Of a stretch of DNA of 64,000 bases, positions 29,651 to 39,361 are shown piece by piece; the first letter of the stretch is position 1, and every line of letters begins with the position of its first letter. The notes under the pieces are model-generated. The model searched no databases, was not told where the DNA came from, and saw only the letters and a list, made by a program, of their open reading frames with translations. This DNA is from Taylorella equigenitalis ATCC 35865. Lineage in GTDB: Bacteria; Pseudomonadota; Gammaproteobacteria; Burkholderiales; Burkholderiaceae_B. Both the position numbers and the translations under genes were made by a program. Location: assembly GCF_000276685.1 (NCBI RefSeq), contig NC_018108.1:806001-870000 (forward strand), given 5' to 3'.

Positions 29651-30577
29651 ATGTCTGATTTTTTACCTCAATTTATTCAACAGCTCTTTAACGGTTTGTC
29701 GTTAGGGGCTATTTACGCACTTATTGCCATTGGTTATACCATGGTGTATGGCATTATAGGCATGATTAATTTTGCTCATGGTGAAATTTACATGATAGGT
29801 GCATATGTAGGATTGATTACCCTCGCAGTATTGGGAGTTGATGGATCCATCCCCGTGCCTGTTTTGATTGGTTGTATGCTTTTAGTTTCGGTTATAGTGA
29901 CGGGTGTATACGGATATGCTGTTGAGAGAGTTGCATACCGACCATTACGCAATAGTCCTAGATTAATATCCCTTATCTCTGCCATTGCTATGTCTATTTT
30001 TTTGCAAAATTGGGTAGCATTAGGTCAGGGAGCAAAAGATGTTGCCGTACCCAATATTTTGCCAGGCTCTTTTGTATTCACGTTTTCAAATGACTTTACT
30101 ATTGTTATTTCATACTCACGAATTTTAATTATTGCAGTGGTTTTTGTTTTAATGGTTGCATTGACATTATTCATAAAAAAATCACGTATGGGTAGGGCTT
30201 CTAGGGCATGTTCGCAAGATATACAAATGGCAAATATGCTTGGAATAGATACTAATAAAGTTATATCGGTCATTTTTATTTTAGGTGCAGTGCTGGCGGC
30301 TGTAGGTGGAGTTCTTATTGCCATAACAATAGGGAAGCTGAATCCGTTCATCGGATTTATTGCTGGCATCAAAGCCTTTACAGCTGCTGTGCTTGGCGGT
30401 ATAGGAAGTGTTCCTGGTGCGATTTTGGGTGGGCTTATTATTGGCGTGACTGAAACTATGGCTGCTGCTTACATTGCATCTGAGTATAAAGATATTGTGG
30501 CTTTTGGTTTGTTAGTTTTGATTTTATTATTTAAACCGAGTGGTTTATTAGGCAAGCCGGAGGTAGAGAAAGTATGA
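29651..30577 (+). CDS. livH: Branched-chain amino acid ABC transporter permease LivH
   Basis: This is an inner-membrane permease of the Liv importer (308 residues, about eight helices). Family patterns seen are [22 protein letters not shown] at the start, [15 protein letters not shown], and [17 protein letters not shown] near the C-terminus. It starts directly after proC and overlaps livM by four bases (ATGA). Confidence 0.95.
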   Translation: MSDFLPQFIQQLFNGLSLGAIYALIAIGYTMVYGIIGMINFAHGEIYMIGAYVGLITLAVLGVDGSIPVPVLIGCMLLVSVIVTGVYGYAVERVAYRPLRNSPRLISLISAIAMSIFLQNWVALGQGAKDVAVPNILPGSFVFTFSNDFTIVISYSRILIIAVVFVLMVALTLFIKKSRMGRASRACSQDIQMANMLGIDTNKVISVIFILGAVLAAVGGVLIAITIGKLNPFIGFIAGIKAFTAAVLGGIGSVPGAILGGLIIGVTETMAAAYIASEYKDIVAFGLLVLILLFKPSGLLGKPEVEKV

Positions 30578-31806
30578 TGCAAGCATTAGGTAATGCCGTA
30601 TTTTCCGCTGTACTTACGGCTTTTTTAGCTGTCCCTATTTTAGGTTTACAGCTTACTCGAGTAAATGGAACTATATCAGTTAATCCTGATTTCAAAACTG
30701 CCTTGTGGGGTTGTTTAGCAGTTTTTCTCGCTCAGTTATTTGTAGTACCTTTATTTAAAAAGACAAATATTAAAAAAGGTGTAGTCAAACCGATTAAATT
30801 AAATTTAAAACCCTTGCAGATGAATATCCTGCTTTTGCTAATTGTGGTTACTTTATTTGTTTGGCCATTCTTCGGAAATAGGGTATCGGTAGATATTGCC
30901 ACATTAGTACTTATTTATGTGATGCTGGGATTAGGGCTTAATATTGTCGTCGGATTTGCAGGTTTATTAGATTTAGGTTTCGTGGGCTTTTATGCTGTAG
31001 GTGCCTATACTTATGCACTTCTTTTTTATTATTTTGACTGGTCTTTTTGGCAGGCTTTGCCGTTGGCAGGAGTGTTTGCTGCGGGGTTTGGATTTTTATT
31101 GGGCTTTCCAGTTTTAAGGTTAAGAGGAGATTATCTAGCGATTGTTACTCTTGGATTTGGAGAAATAATTCGTTTACTACTAATTAATCTTGTAAGCATT
31201 ACGCGTGGACCTGACGGTATTTCTAGCATTCCTAAACCTAGCGTTTTTGGATATCCTATGCTTCGTAGAGCTCCTGAGGGACAACAAACATTTCACCAAC
31301 TTATGGGGTGGAAGTTCGATTCAATGGATCCCGTAATTTATTTGTATCTTTTGGCTTTGGTTTTAGCTATTTTGACTCTTCTTCTATCTAATCGATTGCT
31401 TAGGATGCCTGTTGGTAGGGCTTGGGAGGCCTTACGTGAAGATGAAATTGCATGTAAATCATTAGGATTGAATCCTACGAAAATTAAATTGTCAGCATTT
31501 ACATTGGGTGCCATGTGTGCTGGTTTTGCAGGTGCTTTCTTTGCGGCTAGACAGGGACTTGTAAATCCAGAGGCATTTACATTTATGGAATCGGCTATGA
31601 TTCTAGCTATTGTTGTGCTCGGAGGAATGGGCTCACAGATTGGTGTTATTTTTGCGGCCATTATATTGACTGTGTTGCCAGAGCTTGCTCGTCAATTTGC
31701 TGAATATCGTATGCTGATTTTCGGACTGGTTATGGTTTTGATGATGATTTGGAGACCTCAAGGCTTATTTCCAGTAAAAAGACCGCATGTGGAGGTTTCT
31801 CCATGA
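30574..31806 (+). CDS. livM: Branched-chain amino acid ABC transporter permease LivM
   Basis: This is the second permease subunit (410 residues, about ten helices). It carries an N-terminal extension of about 85 residues with two extra helices before the core, as in E. coli LivM. Motifs include [27 protein letters not shown] and [37 protein letters not shown] lies near the C-terminus. It overlaps livH and livG by four bases each, implying tight coupling. Confidence 0.95.
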   Translation: MMQALGNAVFSAVLTAFLAVPILGLQLTRVNGTISVNPDFKTALWGCLAVFLAQLFVVPLFKKTNIKKGVVKPIKLNLKPLQMNILLLLIVVTLFVWPFFGNRVSVDIATLVLIYVMLGLGLNIVVGFAGLLDLGFVGFYAVGAYTYALLFYYFDWSFWQALPLAGVFAAGFGFLLGFPVLRLRGDYLAIVTLGFGEIIRLLLINLVSITRGPDGISSIPKPSVFGYPMLRRAPEGQQTFHQLMGWKFDSMDPVIYLYLLALVLAILTLLLSNRLLRMPVGRAWEALREDEIACKSLGLNPTKIKLSAFTLGAMCAGFAGAFFAARQGLVNPEAFTFMESAMILAIVVLGGMGSQIGVIFAAIILTVLPELARQFAEYRMLIFGLVMVLMMIWRPQGLFPVKRPHVEVSP

Positions 31807-32570
31807 AAAGTCAAATAGTCTTATCTGTAAAAGACCTAGTTATGCGTTTCGGAGGGCTTTTAGCTGTTGATCGTGTAAGTTTTGATGTTTATAAAAATGA
31901 GGTTTTTTCTATAATTGGGCCTAATGGGGCGGGCAAAACCACTGTATTTAATTGTGTAAGCGGGTTTTATACACCTACAGAGGGCGTTGTTCAATTATTT
32001 GGTGAAGATATAACAGGTAAATCTAGTCATCAAGTAGCTAATTACGGATTAGTTAGAACATTTCAAAACGTGAGACTATTTAAAAACCTTACGGTGTTAG
32101 AGAATTTGCTTGTTGCTCAGCATAATAAGCTTACTGCTAGCTTTCTGTCTGGAATACTAAGGCTGCCATCATTTAAGAGAAGTGAAAAAATTGCATTAGA
32201 TAATGCTATGAAATGGCTAGATTTCATGGGGCTTAGAGCTTATGCAAACAGAGAGGCAGGTAATTTAGCATACGGGCATCAAAGAAGATTAGAAATAGCT
32301 AGATGTATGATCACTCAACCTAAATTGCTACTTCTAGATGAACCTGCTGCTGGCTTAAATCCCCAAGAGAAAAAAGAACTTGCTTCTATGATTAATAAAT
32401 TACGTGAGGATTTTGATTTGTCTGTATTGCTTATCGAACATGATATGAGTTTGATTATGGATATATCTGATCGCATTATGGTTATGGAGATGGGTAAGCC
32501 ATTAATTACAGGTCTTCCAGATGAAGTCAGAAACGATCCCGAAGTAATTAAGGCATATCTAGGAGAGTAA
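31803..32570 (+). CDS. livG: Branched-chain amino acid ABC transporter ATPase LivG
   Basis: This is an ATP-binding subunit of the Liv importer. The ATG at 31803 is chosen because ggagg at 31791-31795 precedes it and it forms an ATGA overlap with livM; it gives 255 residues. Walker A is GPNGAGKTT, the signature is [12 protein letters not shown] (a LivG-type variant of LSGGQ), and Walker B is [15 protein letters not shown]. The C-terminus has the family's EHDMSLIM switch region. livF starts 2 nt downstream. Confidence 0.95.
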   Translation: MKSQIVLSVKDLVMRFGGLLAVDRVSFDVYKNEVFSIIGPNGAGKTTVFNCVSGFYTPTEGVVQLFGEDITGKSSHQVANYGLVRTFQNVRLFKNLTVLENLLVAQHNKLTASFLSGILRLPSFKRSEKIALDNAMKWLDFMGLRAYANREAGNLAYGHQRRLEIARCMITQPKLLLLDEPAAGLNPQEKKELASMINKLREDFDLSVLLIEHDMSLIMDISDRIMVMEMGKPLITGLPDEVRNDPEVIKAYLGE

Positions 32571-32572
32571 AA

Positions 32573-33274
32573 ATGCTAGTATTGAAAAATATTTTTACTC
32601 ATTACGGTGCGATTGAAGCTTTGCATGGTGTATCTTTACATATTAAAGAAGGGGAGATTGTCACACTAATTGGAGCTAATGGTGCAGGCAAAACAACCAT
32701 ACTCAAAACAGTTTGTGGTGATCCCCATGCTTCTTCAGGTGAAGTTCTTTTTCAAAAAGAAAATATAACAAATTTAAAAACTCACGAAATCATGAGAAAG
32801 GGTATTGCCATCTCACCTGAAGGTAGGCGAGTGTTCTCCGCACTTACTGTAATTGAGAATCTTCAAATGGGAGCTTTTTTCAAGGATTCTCGGGAAGTTG
32901 AAGAGGGAATAAATTATGTATTTAATCTATTCCCTAGATTAAAAGAAAGAGCTCAACAAAGGGCTGGTACTATGTCAGGAGGTGAGCAACAAATGCTCGC
33001 CATAGGGCGTGCACTTATGAGCAAGCCTAAGTTATTGTTGCTTGATGAACCTACTCTTGGGCTTGCACCCCTAATTATCGCTCAGATATTTGAGATAATT
33101 CAAACTATCCGTGATGGCGGAGTTACTGTGTTCCTTGTTGAGCAAAACGCAAATAAAGCCCTTCAGGTCGCCGATCGTGGCTACGTATTGGAGACCGGAA
33201 AGGTAGTACTTGAGGATTCTGGTAAAAACCTTCTAACTAACGATGAAGTTAGGAAGGCGTATTTAGGTCACTAA
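32573..33274 (+). CDS. livF: Branched-chain amino acid ABC transporter ATPase LivF
   Basis: This is the second ATPase of the Liv importer (233 residues). Walker A is GANGAGKTT, the signature is MSGGEQQMLAIGRAL, and Walker B is LLLLDEPTLGLAP. VFLVEQNANKAL is the LivF hallmark. It is last in the livK-proC-livHMGF cluster. Its stop codon overlaps by four bases the stop of the SCO1-family gene on the opposite strand, and no terminator is visible between them. Confidence 0.95.
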   Translation: MLVLKNIFTHYGAIEALHGVSLHIKEGEIVTLIGANGAGKTTILKTVCGDPHASSGEVLFQKENITNLKTHEIMRKGIAISPEGRRVFSALTVIENLQMGAFFKDSREVEEGINYVFNLFPRLKERAQQRAGTMSGGEQQMLAIGRALMSKPKLLLLDEPTLGLAPLIIAQIFEIIQTIRDGGVTVFLVEQNANKALQVADRGYVLETGKVVLEDSGKNLLTNDEVRKAYLGH

Positions 33275-33900
33275 TTTTTATCTATTAACTTTACGACCGA
33301 ATCGCGTAGCTTTTCGGTCTCAATCGCATTAGTAGCTAAAAACCTAGCCTCTCCATGCTGATCGAATATATAGATACCTCGTGCATGCATAACTTCATAA
33401 TACGCATGCGGATCATTATTTTTTGGCTTTTCTATTTGGTATGCAACTCTGTAGCGCTTAGCTATTTTTGAAATGGTATTTTCATCGGAGGTAAGCCCCA
33501 AAATTTTATCGCTAAATACGCTTACATAGTTTTTTAGAAGTTCAGGCGTATCTCTATAGGGGTCAACTGATATAAAAATAACCCTGGTACGGTTAGCCTG
33601 ATCTGGAGTAAGAGATTTCAAAAGAATATTAAGTTCTGCTAACGTTGTAGGACAAATATCAGGACACGAAGCATAGCCGAATGTAATTAATGTCACGTAG
33701 CCTTCAAAATCTTTTTCAGAGTAGGTTTTATCTGCCGAATTTAACTGAAATTTAAGGTCAGGTAAATTGCCTTTGATTGGATATATTTTCGTGTCAGTTT
33801 GTGCTAACTGTGCAGTATTAACACCAGCAGTTGCAGGCGTTAATAAACCTAAAATATAAATAATAAAAATTTTGTATAGTATATTTTTCATATTTATCAT
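33271..33900 (-). CDS. SCO1/SenC-family protein
   Basis: This membrane-anchored thioredoxin-fold protein (209 residues) probably helps insert copper into cytochrome oxidase or handles thiols. It has an N-terminal hydrophobic segment (about 8-25), the copper-site motif CPDIC in YASCPDICPTTL, and a later conserved histidine in HARGIYIFD. It overlaps the oligopeptidase gene upstream by four bases, so the two are co-translated. No cytochrome oxidase gene is in the window, so the partner is unknown. Confidence 0.88.
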   Translation of the reverse strand: MINMKNILYKIFIIYILGLLTPATAGVNTAQLAQTDTKIYPIKGNLPDLKFQLNSADKTYSEKDFEGYVTLITFGYASCPDICPTTLAELNILLKSLTPDQANRTRVIFISVDPYRDTPELLKNYVSVFSDKILGLTSDENTISKIAKRYRVAYQIEKPKNNDPHAYYEVMHARGIYIFDQHGEARFLATNAIETEKLRDSVVKLIDKN

Positions 33901-35963
33901 ATCAGTCCTTGATGGCGAAGCATGGCATCAGGTTTTGGATTACGTCCTCTAAAATCACGGAAAAATTCCTCTGCTGGTTTTGAACCTCCAACTTCTAGAA
34001 TTTTCTTTCTATATTGAGCCCCGACTTCAGGGTTAACTGTTGAACCGTTTGGTAAACGATTCTCTTCAAATAGGCTATAAACATCAGAGGAGAGAACCTC
34101 TGCCCATTTATAACTGTAATATCCAGCAGAATAACCACCCGCAAAAATATGAGAAAAATTGTGTGGAAAACGAGCCCATTCGGGAGGCATAATTACAGCT
34201 ACTTTTGTCCTGACTTCATTTAGTATTCGAAGTACATCTGCTATTTTAAGTTCCTTCATTCCCATATGAAGTTGCATATCGAATAAGGCAAATTCTAGTT
34301 GTCTTACGTTAAAGAAACCGCTTTGAAAGTTTTTTGCCCGAATTAGTTTTTCAAATAGTTCATCTGGCAATTTTTCCTTAGTTTCAAAATGAGAACTCAA
34401 TTGATTAACTACATCACGTTCCCATACAAAATTTTCCATCATTTGCGATGGCAATTCTATAGCATCCCATTCGACGGAATGAAAGGCAGAAGCATCAACT
34501 TCATCAACCTTTGTTAATAAGGCATGCAATGCATGACCAGTTTCATGAAACAATGTGACCACATCATCATGCGTTAAAAGAGATGGCTTTCCATCCACTG
34601 GTGGCATGAAATTGCAAGTTAAATAAACTATTGGAGTAGTTCTTAAAGATTCTGTTACCATGCGGTCACGTTCAAGATTAACCCAAGCACCGCTTTGTTT
34701 CCCGTTTCGGGCATATAAATCTACATAAAGATGTCCGAGAACCTCTTCATTATCACCATCAGTAATTTCAAAGCTAACAACATCATCATGCCATTTATGC
34801 AGTTCCTTAGGGATAAGTTGCACATTAAACAATTTTGAGATTATGCTTTTCCAACCTTCAAATACAGAGTTAACTGGAAGATATTTTTTTATCTCAGAAT
34901 CCGAATAAGAATATTTAGATTGTCTTAACTTTTCTGAATAATATGGATAATCCCAAGGATTTAATTCATCTTTATTAAATTCAGTTTTTACAAACTCCTT
35001 AAGCTCTTTTAAGTCCTTTTCTGCAAATGGTTTAGATTTTTCGGATAAATCGTTAAGAAAATTCATAACAGTATCTGAATTTTTTGCCATACGGGTTTGA
35101 AGTTGATAATCTGCAAAATCCTTGTAATCTAAAATTTTTGCAAGTTCATTTTTGTAGTGCAAAATCTCTTCTATAACAGCAGAATTGTCAAATTCCGAGA
35201 TGCCATTTTCAGAAGCGATTGTGTTATAGCCTCTATATAACCTTTCTCGAAGTGCTTCTGAATCTGCATATTTCATTACTGGCAGGTAAACAGGGATTTG
35301 CAAAACTAATTTCCATTCATCTGGTCTGTTTTCAGCTTTAGCTAATTCTTTGCTTAAACTAATTACATCTTCAGGTAGCCCTTTCAGTTCATTTAAATCT
35401 GATACGAAGTAAGACCATTTATCAACAGAATCAAGACAATTTTCAGAAAACTTTTGTGATAGTTGAGCAAGTTTTTCCGAAATCTCTATAAATTTTTGCT
35501 TTTTCTCGCCCTCAAGCTCAACGCCACTTTGCTTAAATGAATGCAGAGCAAGTTTTAAAATTCTTTTTTGTACATCGCTATATGAAGAGTATTCAGGATT
35601 TGCAGATTCATCCGCAAGAGCCTTGTAGTGTTTATATAAGTTGCGGTTTAGACCTAGCATTGTTGTATGTAATGATATAAGTGGCAATGTTTTTGTATAT
35701 GCCTCTCTTAACTCAGGACTATTTATCACAGCATTTAAATGCCCTACAACTTGCCACGCCCTAAATAAAACCGCAGATTTTTGGTTAAGTGCGTGTATAA
35801 AAGTATTCCATGTAAGAGGTGCTTCTTTTGAAACTAATTCATCTATAAACTTTTGATTCTCTTCAATAAGGTAAGTTATAGCAGGTTCTACATGTTGAGG
35901 TTCTATAGACTTATAGTCAATAAACTCATTGATATCAACAAGTAACGGATTGTATGTAAGCAT
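33897..35963 (-). CDS. prlC: Oligopeptidase A (M3 metallopeptidase)
   Basis: This cytoplasmic zinc oligopeptidase degrades short peptides and cleaved signal peptides. The 688-residue length is normal. The zinc site HETGH lies at about residues 473-477 (LFHETGHALHALL), with the downstream glutamate in the following helix. The C-terminal GGYSAGYYSYKWAEVL is typical of the M3A group. It overlaps folD by one base (TAATG) and the SCO1 gene by four, within a minus-strand operon. Confidence 0.94.
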   Translation of the reverse strand: MLTYNPLLVDINEFIDYKSIEPQHVEPAITYLIEENQKFIDELVSKEAPLTWNTFIHALNQKSAVLFRAWQVVGHLNAVINSPELREAYTKTLPLISLHTTMLGLNRNLYKHYKALADESANPEYSSYSDVQKRILKLALHSFKQSGVELEGEKKQKFIEISEKLAQLSQKFSENCLDSVDKWSYFVSDLNELKGLPEDVISLSKELAKAENRPDEWKLVLQIPVYLPVMKYADSEALRERLYRGYNTIASENGISEFDNSAVIEEILHYKNELAKILDYKDFADYQLQTRMAKNSDTVMNFLNDLSEKSKPFAEKDLKELKEFVKTEFNKDELNPWDYPYYSEKLRQSKYSYSDSEIKKYLPVNSVFEGWKSIISKLFNVQLIPKELHKWHDDVVSFEITDGDNEEVLGHLYVDLYARNGKQSGAWVNLERDRMVTESLRTTPIVYLTCNFMPPVDGKPSLLTHDDVVTLFHETGHALHALLTKVDEVDASAFHSVEWDAIELPSQMMENFVWERDVVNQLSSHFETKEKLPDELFEKLIRAKNFQSGFFNVRQLEFALFDMQLHMGMKELKIADVLRILNEVRTKVAVIMPPEWARFPHNFSHIFAGGYSAGYYSYKWAEVLSSDVYSLFEENRLPNGSTVNPEVGAQYRKKILEVGGSKPAEEFFRDFRGRNPKPDAMLRHQGLI

Positions 35964-36838
35964 TATATTACCCCTTTTCGAATAGGCTCTAAACCAGCCT
36001 TTCTTTCAGCAGCTTCAACAGTATTAACTAACAGCATAACTATAGTCATGGGACCTACACCACCAGGCACAGGGGTTATGTAAGATGCTTTATCTCTTAC
36101 AGACTCAAAATCAACGTCCCCACATAGCTTGCCATCATCTGTTCTATGAATGCCAACATCTATAACAACAGCTCCATCCTTAACCATATCACCTTTAATC
36201 AAAAGTGGTTTACCAGCAGCTGCTACAAGAATATCTGCTCTTTTTGTTTGTGCGGCTAAATCACGTGTTTTGGAATTGCAAATAGTCACAGTAGCTCCTG
36301 CCATCTGTAATAGCAAAGCCATCGGTTTACCCACGATATTACTTGCCCCTACTACTACAGCCTCTGATGAGCGGATTGGAATATTCTTAGATTCCAACAT
36401 ACGCATAACTCCGTAAGGTGTGCATGGAATAAATCTAGGATTTCCTGTCATCAAAGCACCCGCATTTTCAATATGAAATCCATCTACATCCTTTGATGGA
36501 TCTATAGAAGAAATAGCAATTTGACTATTTAAATGGGGTGGCAATGGTAACTGAATCAGAATTCCATGAACTGTTTCATCATTATTTAGCTTTTGGATTT
36601 GCTCAATTAGTTGCTCCTGAGAGGTGTCCTCAGGCATATTAATAACTTCACTAACCAAGCCAAGTTTTATAAATGTTTGATGTTTATTTTTTACGTAAAC
36701 GGCGGATGCAGGATCATCACCAACTAAAACTACGGTAAGAGAGGGGATAATTCCTTTTAATTTTAGATTTTCTATTCTAGGTAAAAGTTCTTCTTTAATC
36801 TGAGCGGCAAGTGCTTTGCCATCAATAATTTCTGTCAT
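35963..36838 (-). CDS. folD: Methylenetetrahydrofolate dehydrogenase/cyclohydrolase FolD
   Basis: This bifunctional enzyme interconverts 5,10-methylene-, methenyl- and 10-formyl-tetrahydrofolate. The 291 residues show [15 protein letters not shown] with the catalytic lysine region, QLPLPPHLN, and the NADP-binding [31 protein letters not shown] lies near the C-terminus. It lies between the response regulator (2-nt gap) and prlC (1-nt overlap). Confidence 0.97.
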   Translation of the reverse strand: MTEIIDGKALAAQIKEELLPRIENLKLKGIIPSLTVVLVGDDPASAVYVKNKHQTFIKLGLVSEVINMPEDTSQEQLIEQIQKLNNDETVHGILIQLPLPPHLNSQIAISSIDPSKDVDGFHIENAGALMTGNPRFIPCTPYGVMRMLESKNIPIRSSEAVVVGASNIVGKPMALLLQMAGATVTICNSKTRDLAAQTKRADILVAAAGKPLLIKGDMVKDGAVVIDVGIHRTDDGKLCGDVDFESVRDKASYITPVPGGVGPMTIVMLLVNTVEAAERKAGLEPIRKGVI

Positions 36839-36840
36839 AT

Positions 36841-37461
36841 TTATTTTGGTATGTTAGAGGATTTAAGTGCAACTTTAATTAAATCAGCGACATTAGATAC
36901 TTCCAATTTTTCCATAATGTTAGCTCTATGTGCTTCTACAGTTTTAATACTAATGCTTAGATCATCAGCAATTTGTTTATTAAGTCTACCAGCTACGATA
37001 CGCTCTAATACTTGCTGTTCACGACTTGTAAGTTTTCCAAGTAATGCATCGTTAGCTTTTTGACTTTTTGTTTTTTCTGCTCTGTCTTGAGCAACGTTTA
37101 TAAGACGTGAGATAACTTCCTGAATGTGAGTGAGATTAAATGGCTTCTCAATAAAATCTACAGCTCCACGTTGCATGGTTGATACAGCCATAGGAACCGT
37201 CCCATGCCCAGTGATAAATACAATAGGAATATCAATTTTTCTGTTGTTCATTTCTTCTTGGAGTTGAAGCCCAGACATGCCAGGCATGCGCACATCAGTT
37301 ATTAAAATACTTACGGAATCAGGTTTATATGAATCTAAAAACAATTCACCACTTGGAAAAGTTTCTACGATATATCCATTAGTCTCAAGCAAAAATCTTA
37401 GTGAATCTCTAACTGCATTATCGTCATCCACAATGTAAATAGTAGTTTGTGAGCTGGACAT
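36841..37461 (-). CDS. FixJ-family response regulator
   Basis: This two-component transcription regulator (206 residues) has an N-terminal receiver domain with acidic VDDD near 11-14, phospho-acceptor Asp56 ([10 protein letters not shown]) and the conserved lysine in IEKPF near 105. A LuxR-type helix-turn-helix lies at about 133-195 ([15 protein letters not shown] and [14 protein letters not shown]). It is encoded 3 nt after the sensor kinase and is its obvious partner. Targets are unknown; the divergent aceE operon is a candidate by position. Confidence 0.93.
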   Translation of the reverse strand: MSSSQTTIYIVDDDNAVRDSLRFLLETNGYIVETFPSGELFLDSYKPDSVSILITDVRMPGMSGLQLQEEMNNRKIDIPIVFITGHGTVPMAVSTMQRGAVDFIEKPFNLTHIQEVISRLINVAQDRAEKTKSQKANDALLGKLTSREQQVLERIVAGRLNKQIADDLSISIKTVEAHRANIMEKLEVSNVADLIKVALKSSNIPK

Positions 37462-37464
37462 AAA

Positions 37465-39186
37465 TTACTCCTCTGATTGTAAAAATGAATTTGCGTATGG
37501 CAATGTAAACTGAAATATAGTCCCACCTTTAGGATTTTGCATGGCAATAAGTTTGCTGTGGTGTGCCTCAACAATAGTTCGACATATATTAAGCCCCATA
37601 CCTAAGCCTTTTTCTTTTGTACTAAAAAAAGGTTCAAAAACTCTACTTGGATTTTTTAAACCACTTCCATGGTCAATAACTTGAATTTGAATATCTTTTT
37701 CAAATTTTTTTACTACAACTTGTATTAATTTTTCTTTGCAATTTTGCATGGCTTCAATGCCATTTTTAATTAAATTTAATATTACTTGCTGTACCAAAAT
37801 AGGGTCTGCTAAAACTTTTGGTATATCTTTATCAATATTTACTTCTAATATAGCCCCATTTTTCTTAGCTTCAATCTCAGCTAGATCGCACACAGATTCT
37901 ATTATATTTGCAATGTCAGAAGTCTGATGTCTAGCCTCATGTCGTTTAACAAAGGACCTAATATGACTAATTATCCTACCAGCTCGCTCAGCTTGAAGGG
38001 CTGATTTTTCAAGTGCTTCAATTATCTTAGGATGAGTGTGTTCATCCTCCTTCAAAATAGTAAGTATTGCAGAATTGTAATTAACAATTGCTGTTAGAGG
38101 CTGATTCAGTTCATGTGCCAACATAGAAGCCATCTCACCCATAGTTGTGAGGCGGCTTGTTAATTCAATTTTTTCTTGTTGCATACGGTAAGCTTCTTCA
38201 TTTTTAAGCTTTTGTGTAACATCCCGTGCAACTTGAAGAGTAACTCTACGACCATCAGTCCATGTTAAGTTACGAGAGTTGACTTCAAACCATGAGTTTA
38301 ATGAAGGAGATTTGTAAAGATTAGTTTGCTCAAAATTTATATTTTTCGGATCAGACAATTCTTGATGCCCATGAGAATTATTACCAAAAAATGAACGATA
38401 CTTTTGATTTGCGAATAATAATTCAAGCCCCTTTGACCCTTTAAAGCAAACTGAAATTGCATCGTCCATACTCTCCAATACAGTCATAAAGCGCTCATGT
38501 GCAGCAGAGAGAGCTAAGCGTGATCGCTTGGACTCAGTAATATCAGTCATGGAGGTCATCCAGCCAATTTGTTCACCATCAGGGCTTCTTAGAGGTGATA
38601 CATAAAGACATGTAGTGAACTGTGAACCATCACGTCTTTGAACATCAATTTCAATACCAGAACTTGGAGTTCTACCGCTTAAAACTATATCCATGGAGCG
38701 GATATGCTCTTTGTGATTGCCTGGTATCCAGTAAGCATAAGGTGGAGAAGTTCCAACTAAAGAACTTTCGTCCCAACCAATCAAACGACAGAATGCAGGA
38801 TTAACATATAGAATTTGACCTTTTAAATCAATTACACGCATTCCAGTGGACATTGAATTTTCCATGGCTCTTCGAAATAATATTTCATTTTCTAGTTTTT
38901 GTTCTGTCCTATAACGCTTACGGGCATCTCTCCACATCATTGTGAAGATTACTAAAATAAATATTGCAAGCAAAAGGATAATGAAAAATAAAACGTTATG
39001 ACGAGTTTTAGATGCTTCTTGGAAGGAATATGGTGATAAATGTTTTGAAAATTCCAAATACCCTAGTGCCGATAGAATAATAAAAATCAAAAGAATAACT
39101 ATCGCAAAAAGCACCACCCATGGCAACATTCTAGAATGCTTTTTAGGTGTGAAGGACTGACTTAATAATTGAGTGTTATCGTACAT
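37465..39186 (-). CDS. FixL-like PAS sensor histidine kinase
   Basis: This membrane-bound kinase (573 residues) has two helices at about 21-43 and 65-83 enclosing a short loop. Two PAS regions follow (about 105-215 and 235-335, the first with GQILYVNPAFCRLIGWDE). The phospho-acceptor is His358 in MLAHELNQPLTA. The ATPase N box is NLIKNGIEAM and the G boxes include GLGMGLNICRTIVEAH. With almost no periplasmic domain it probably senses an internal or membrane signal; no heme-binding PAS histidine could be confirmed. It is divergent from aceE. Confidence 0.92.
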   Translation of the reverse strand: MYDNTQLLSQSFTPKKHSRMLPWVVLFAIVILLIFIILSALGYLEFSKHLSPYSFQEASKTRHNVLFFIILLLAIFILVIFTMMWRDARKRYRTEQKLENEILFRRAMENSMSTGMRVIDLKGQILYVNPAFCRLIGWDESSLVGTSPPYAYWIPGNHKEHIRSMDIVLSGRTPSSGIEIDVQRRDGSQFTTCLYVSPLRSPDGEQIGWMTSMTDITESKRSRLALSAAHERFMTVLESMDDAISVCFKGSKGLELLFANQKYRSFFGNNSHGHQELSDPKNINFEQTNLYKSPSLNSWFEVNSRNLTWTDGRRVTLQVARDVTQKLKNEEAYRMQQEKIELTSRLTTMGEMASMLAHELNQPLTAIVNYNSAILTILKEDEHTHPKIIEALEKSALQAERAGRIISHIRSFVKRHEARHQTSDIANIIESVCDLAEIEAKKNGAILEVNIDKDIPKVLADPILVQQVILNLIKNGIEAMQNCKEKLIQVVVKKFEKDIQIQVIDHGSGLKNPSRVFEPFFSTKEKGLGMGLNICRTIVEAHHSKLIAMQNPKGGTIFQFTLPYANSFLQSEE

Positions 39187-39361
39187 TTCAAACTTTAATT
39201 TTTATCCTACAGATTTTACTCAATTCTTTGTTCGAATGTGACGTATTACTTCATTATTCAGGGTGTGGACATATGTGTAATATTTATCGGAAAGTAAAAT
39301 AGTAAAATCCGTTAAAATTATTCAAATTTTTTAATCTCAATCTAAAGGAGATGTGTTTTAT

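Noticed and set aside
39353-39361. GTG start for aceE
   Set aside because: It is only 2 nt after the aaggag ribosome site; the ATG at 39362 has suitable spacing.
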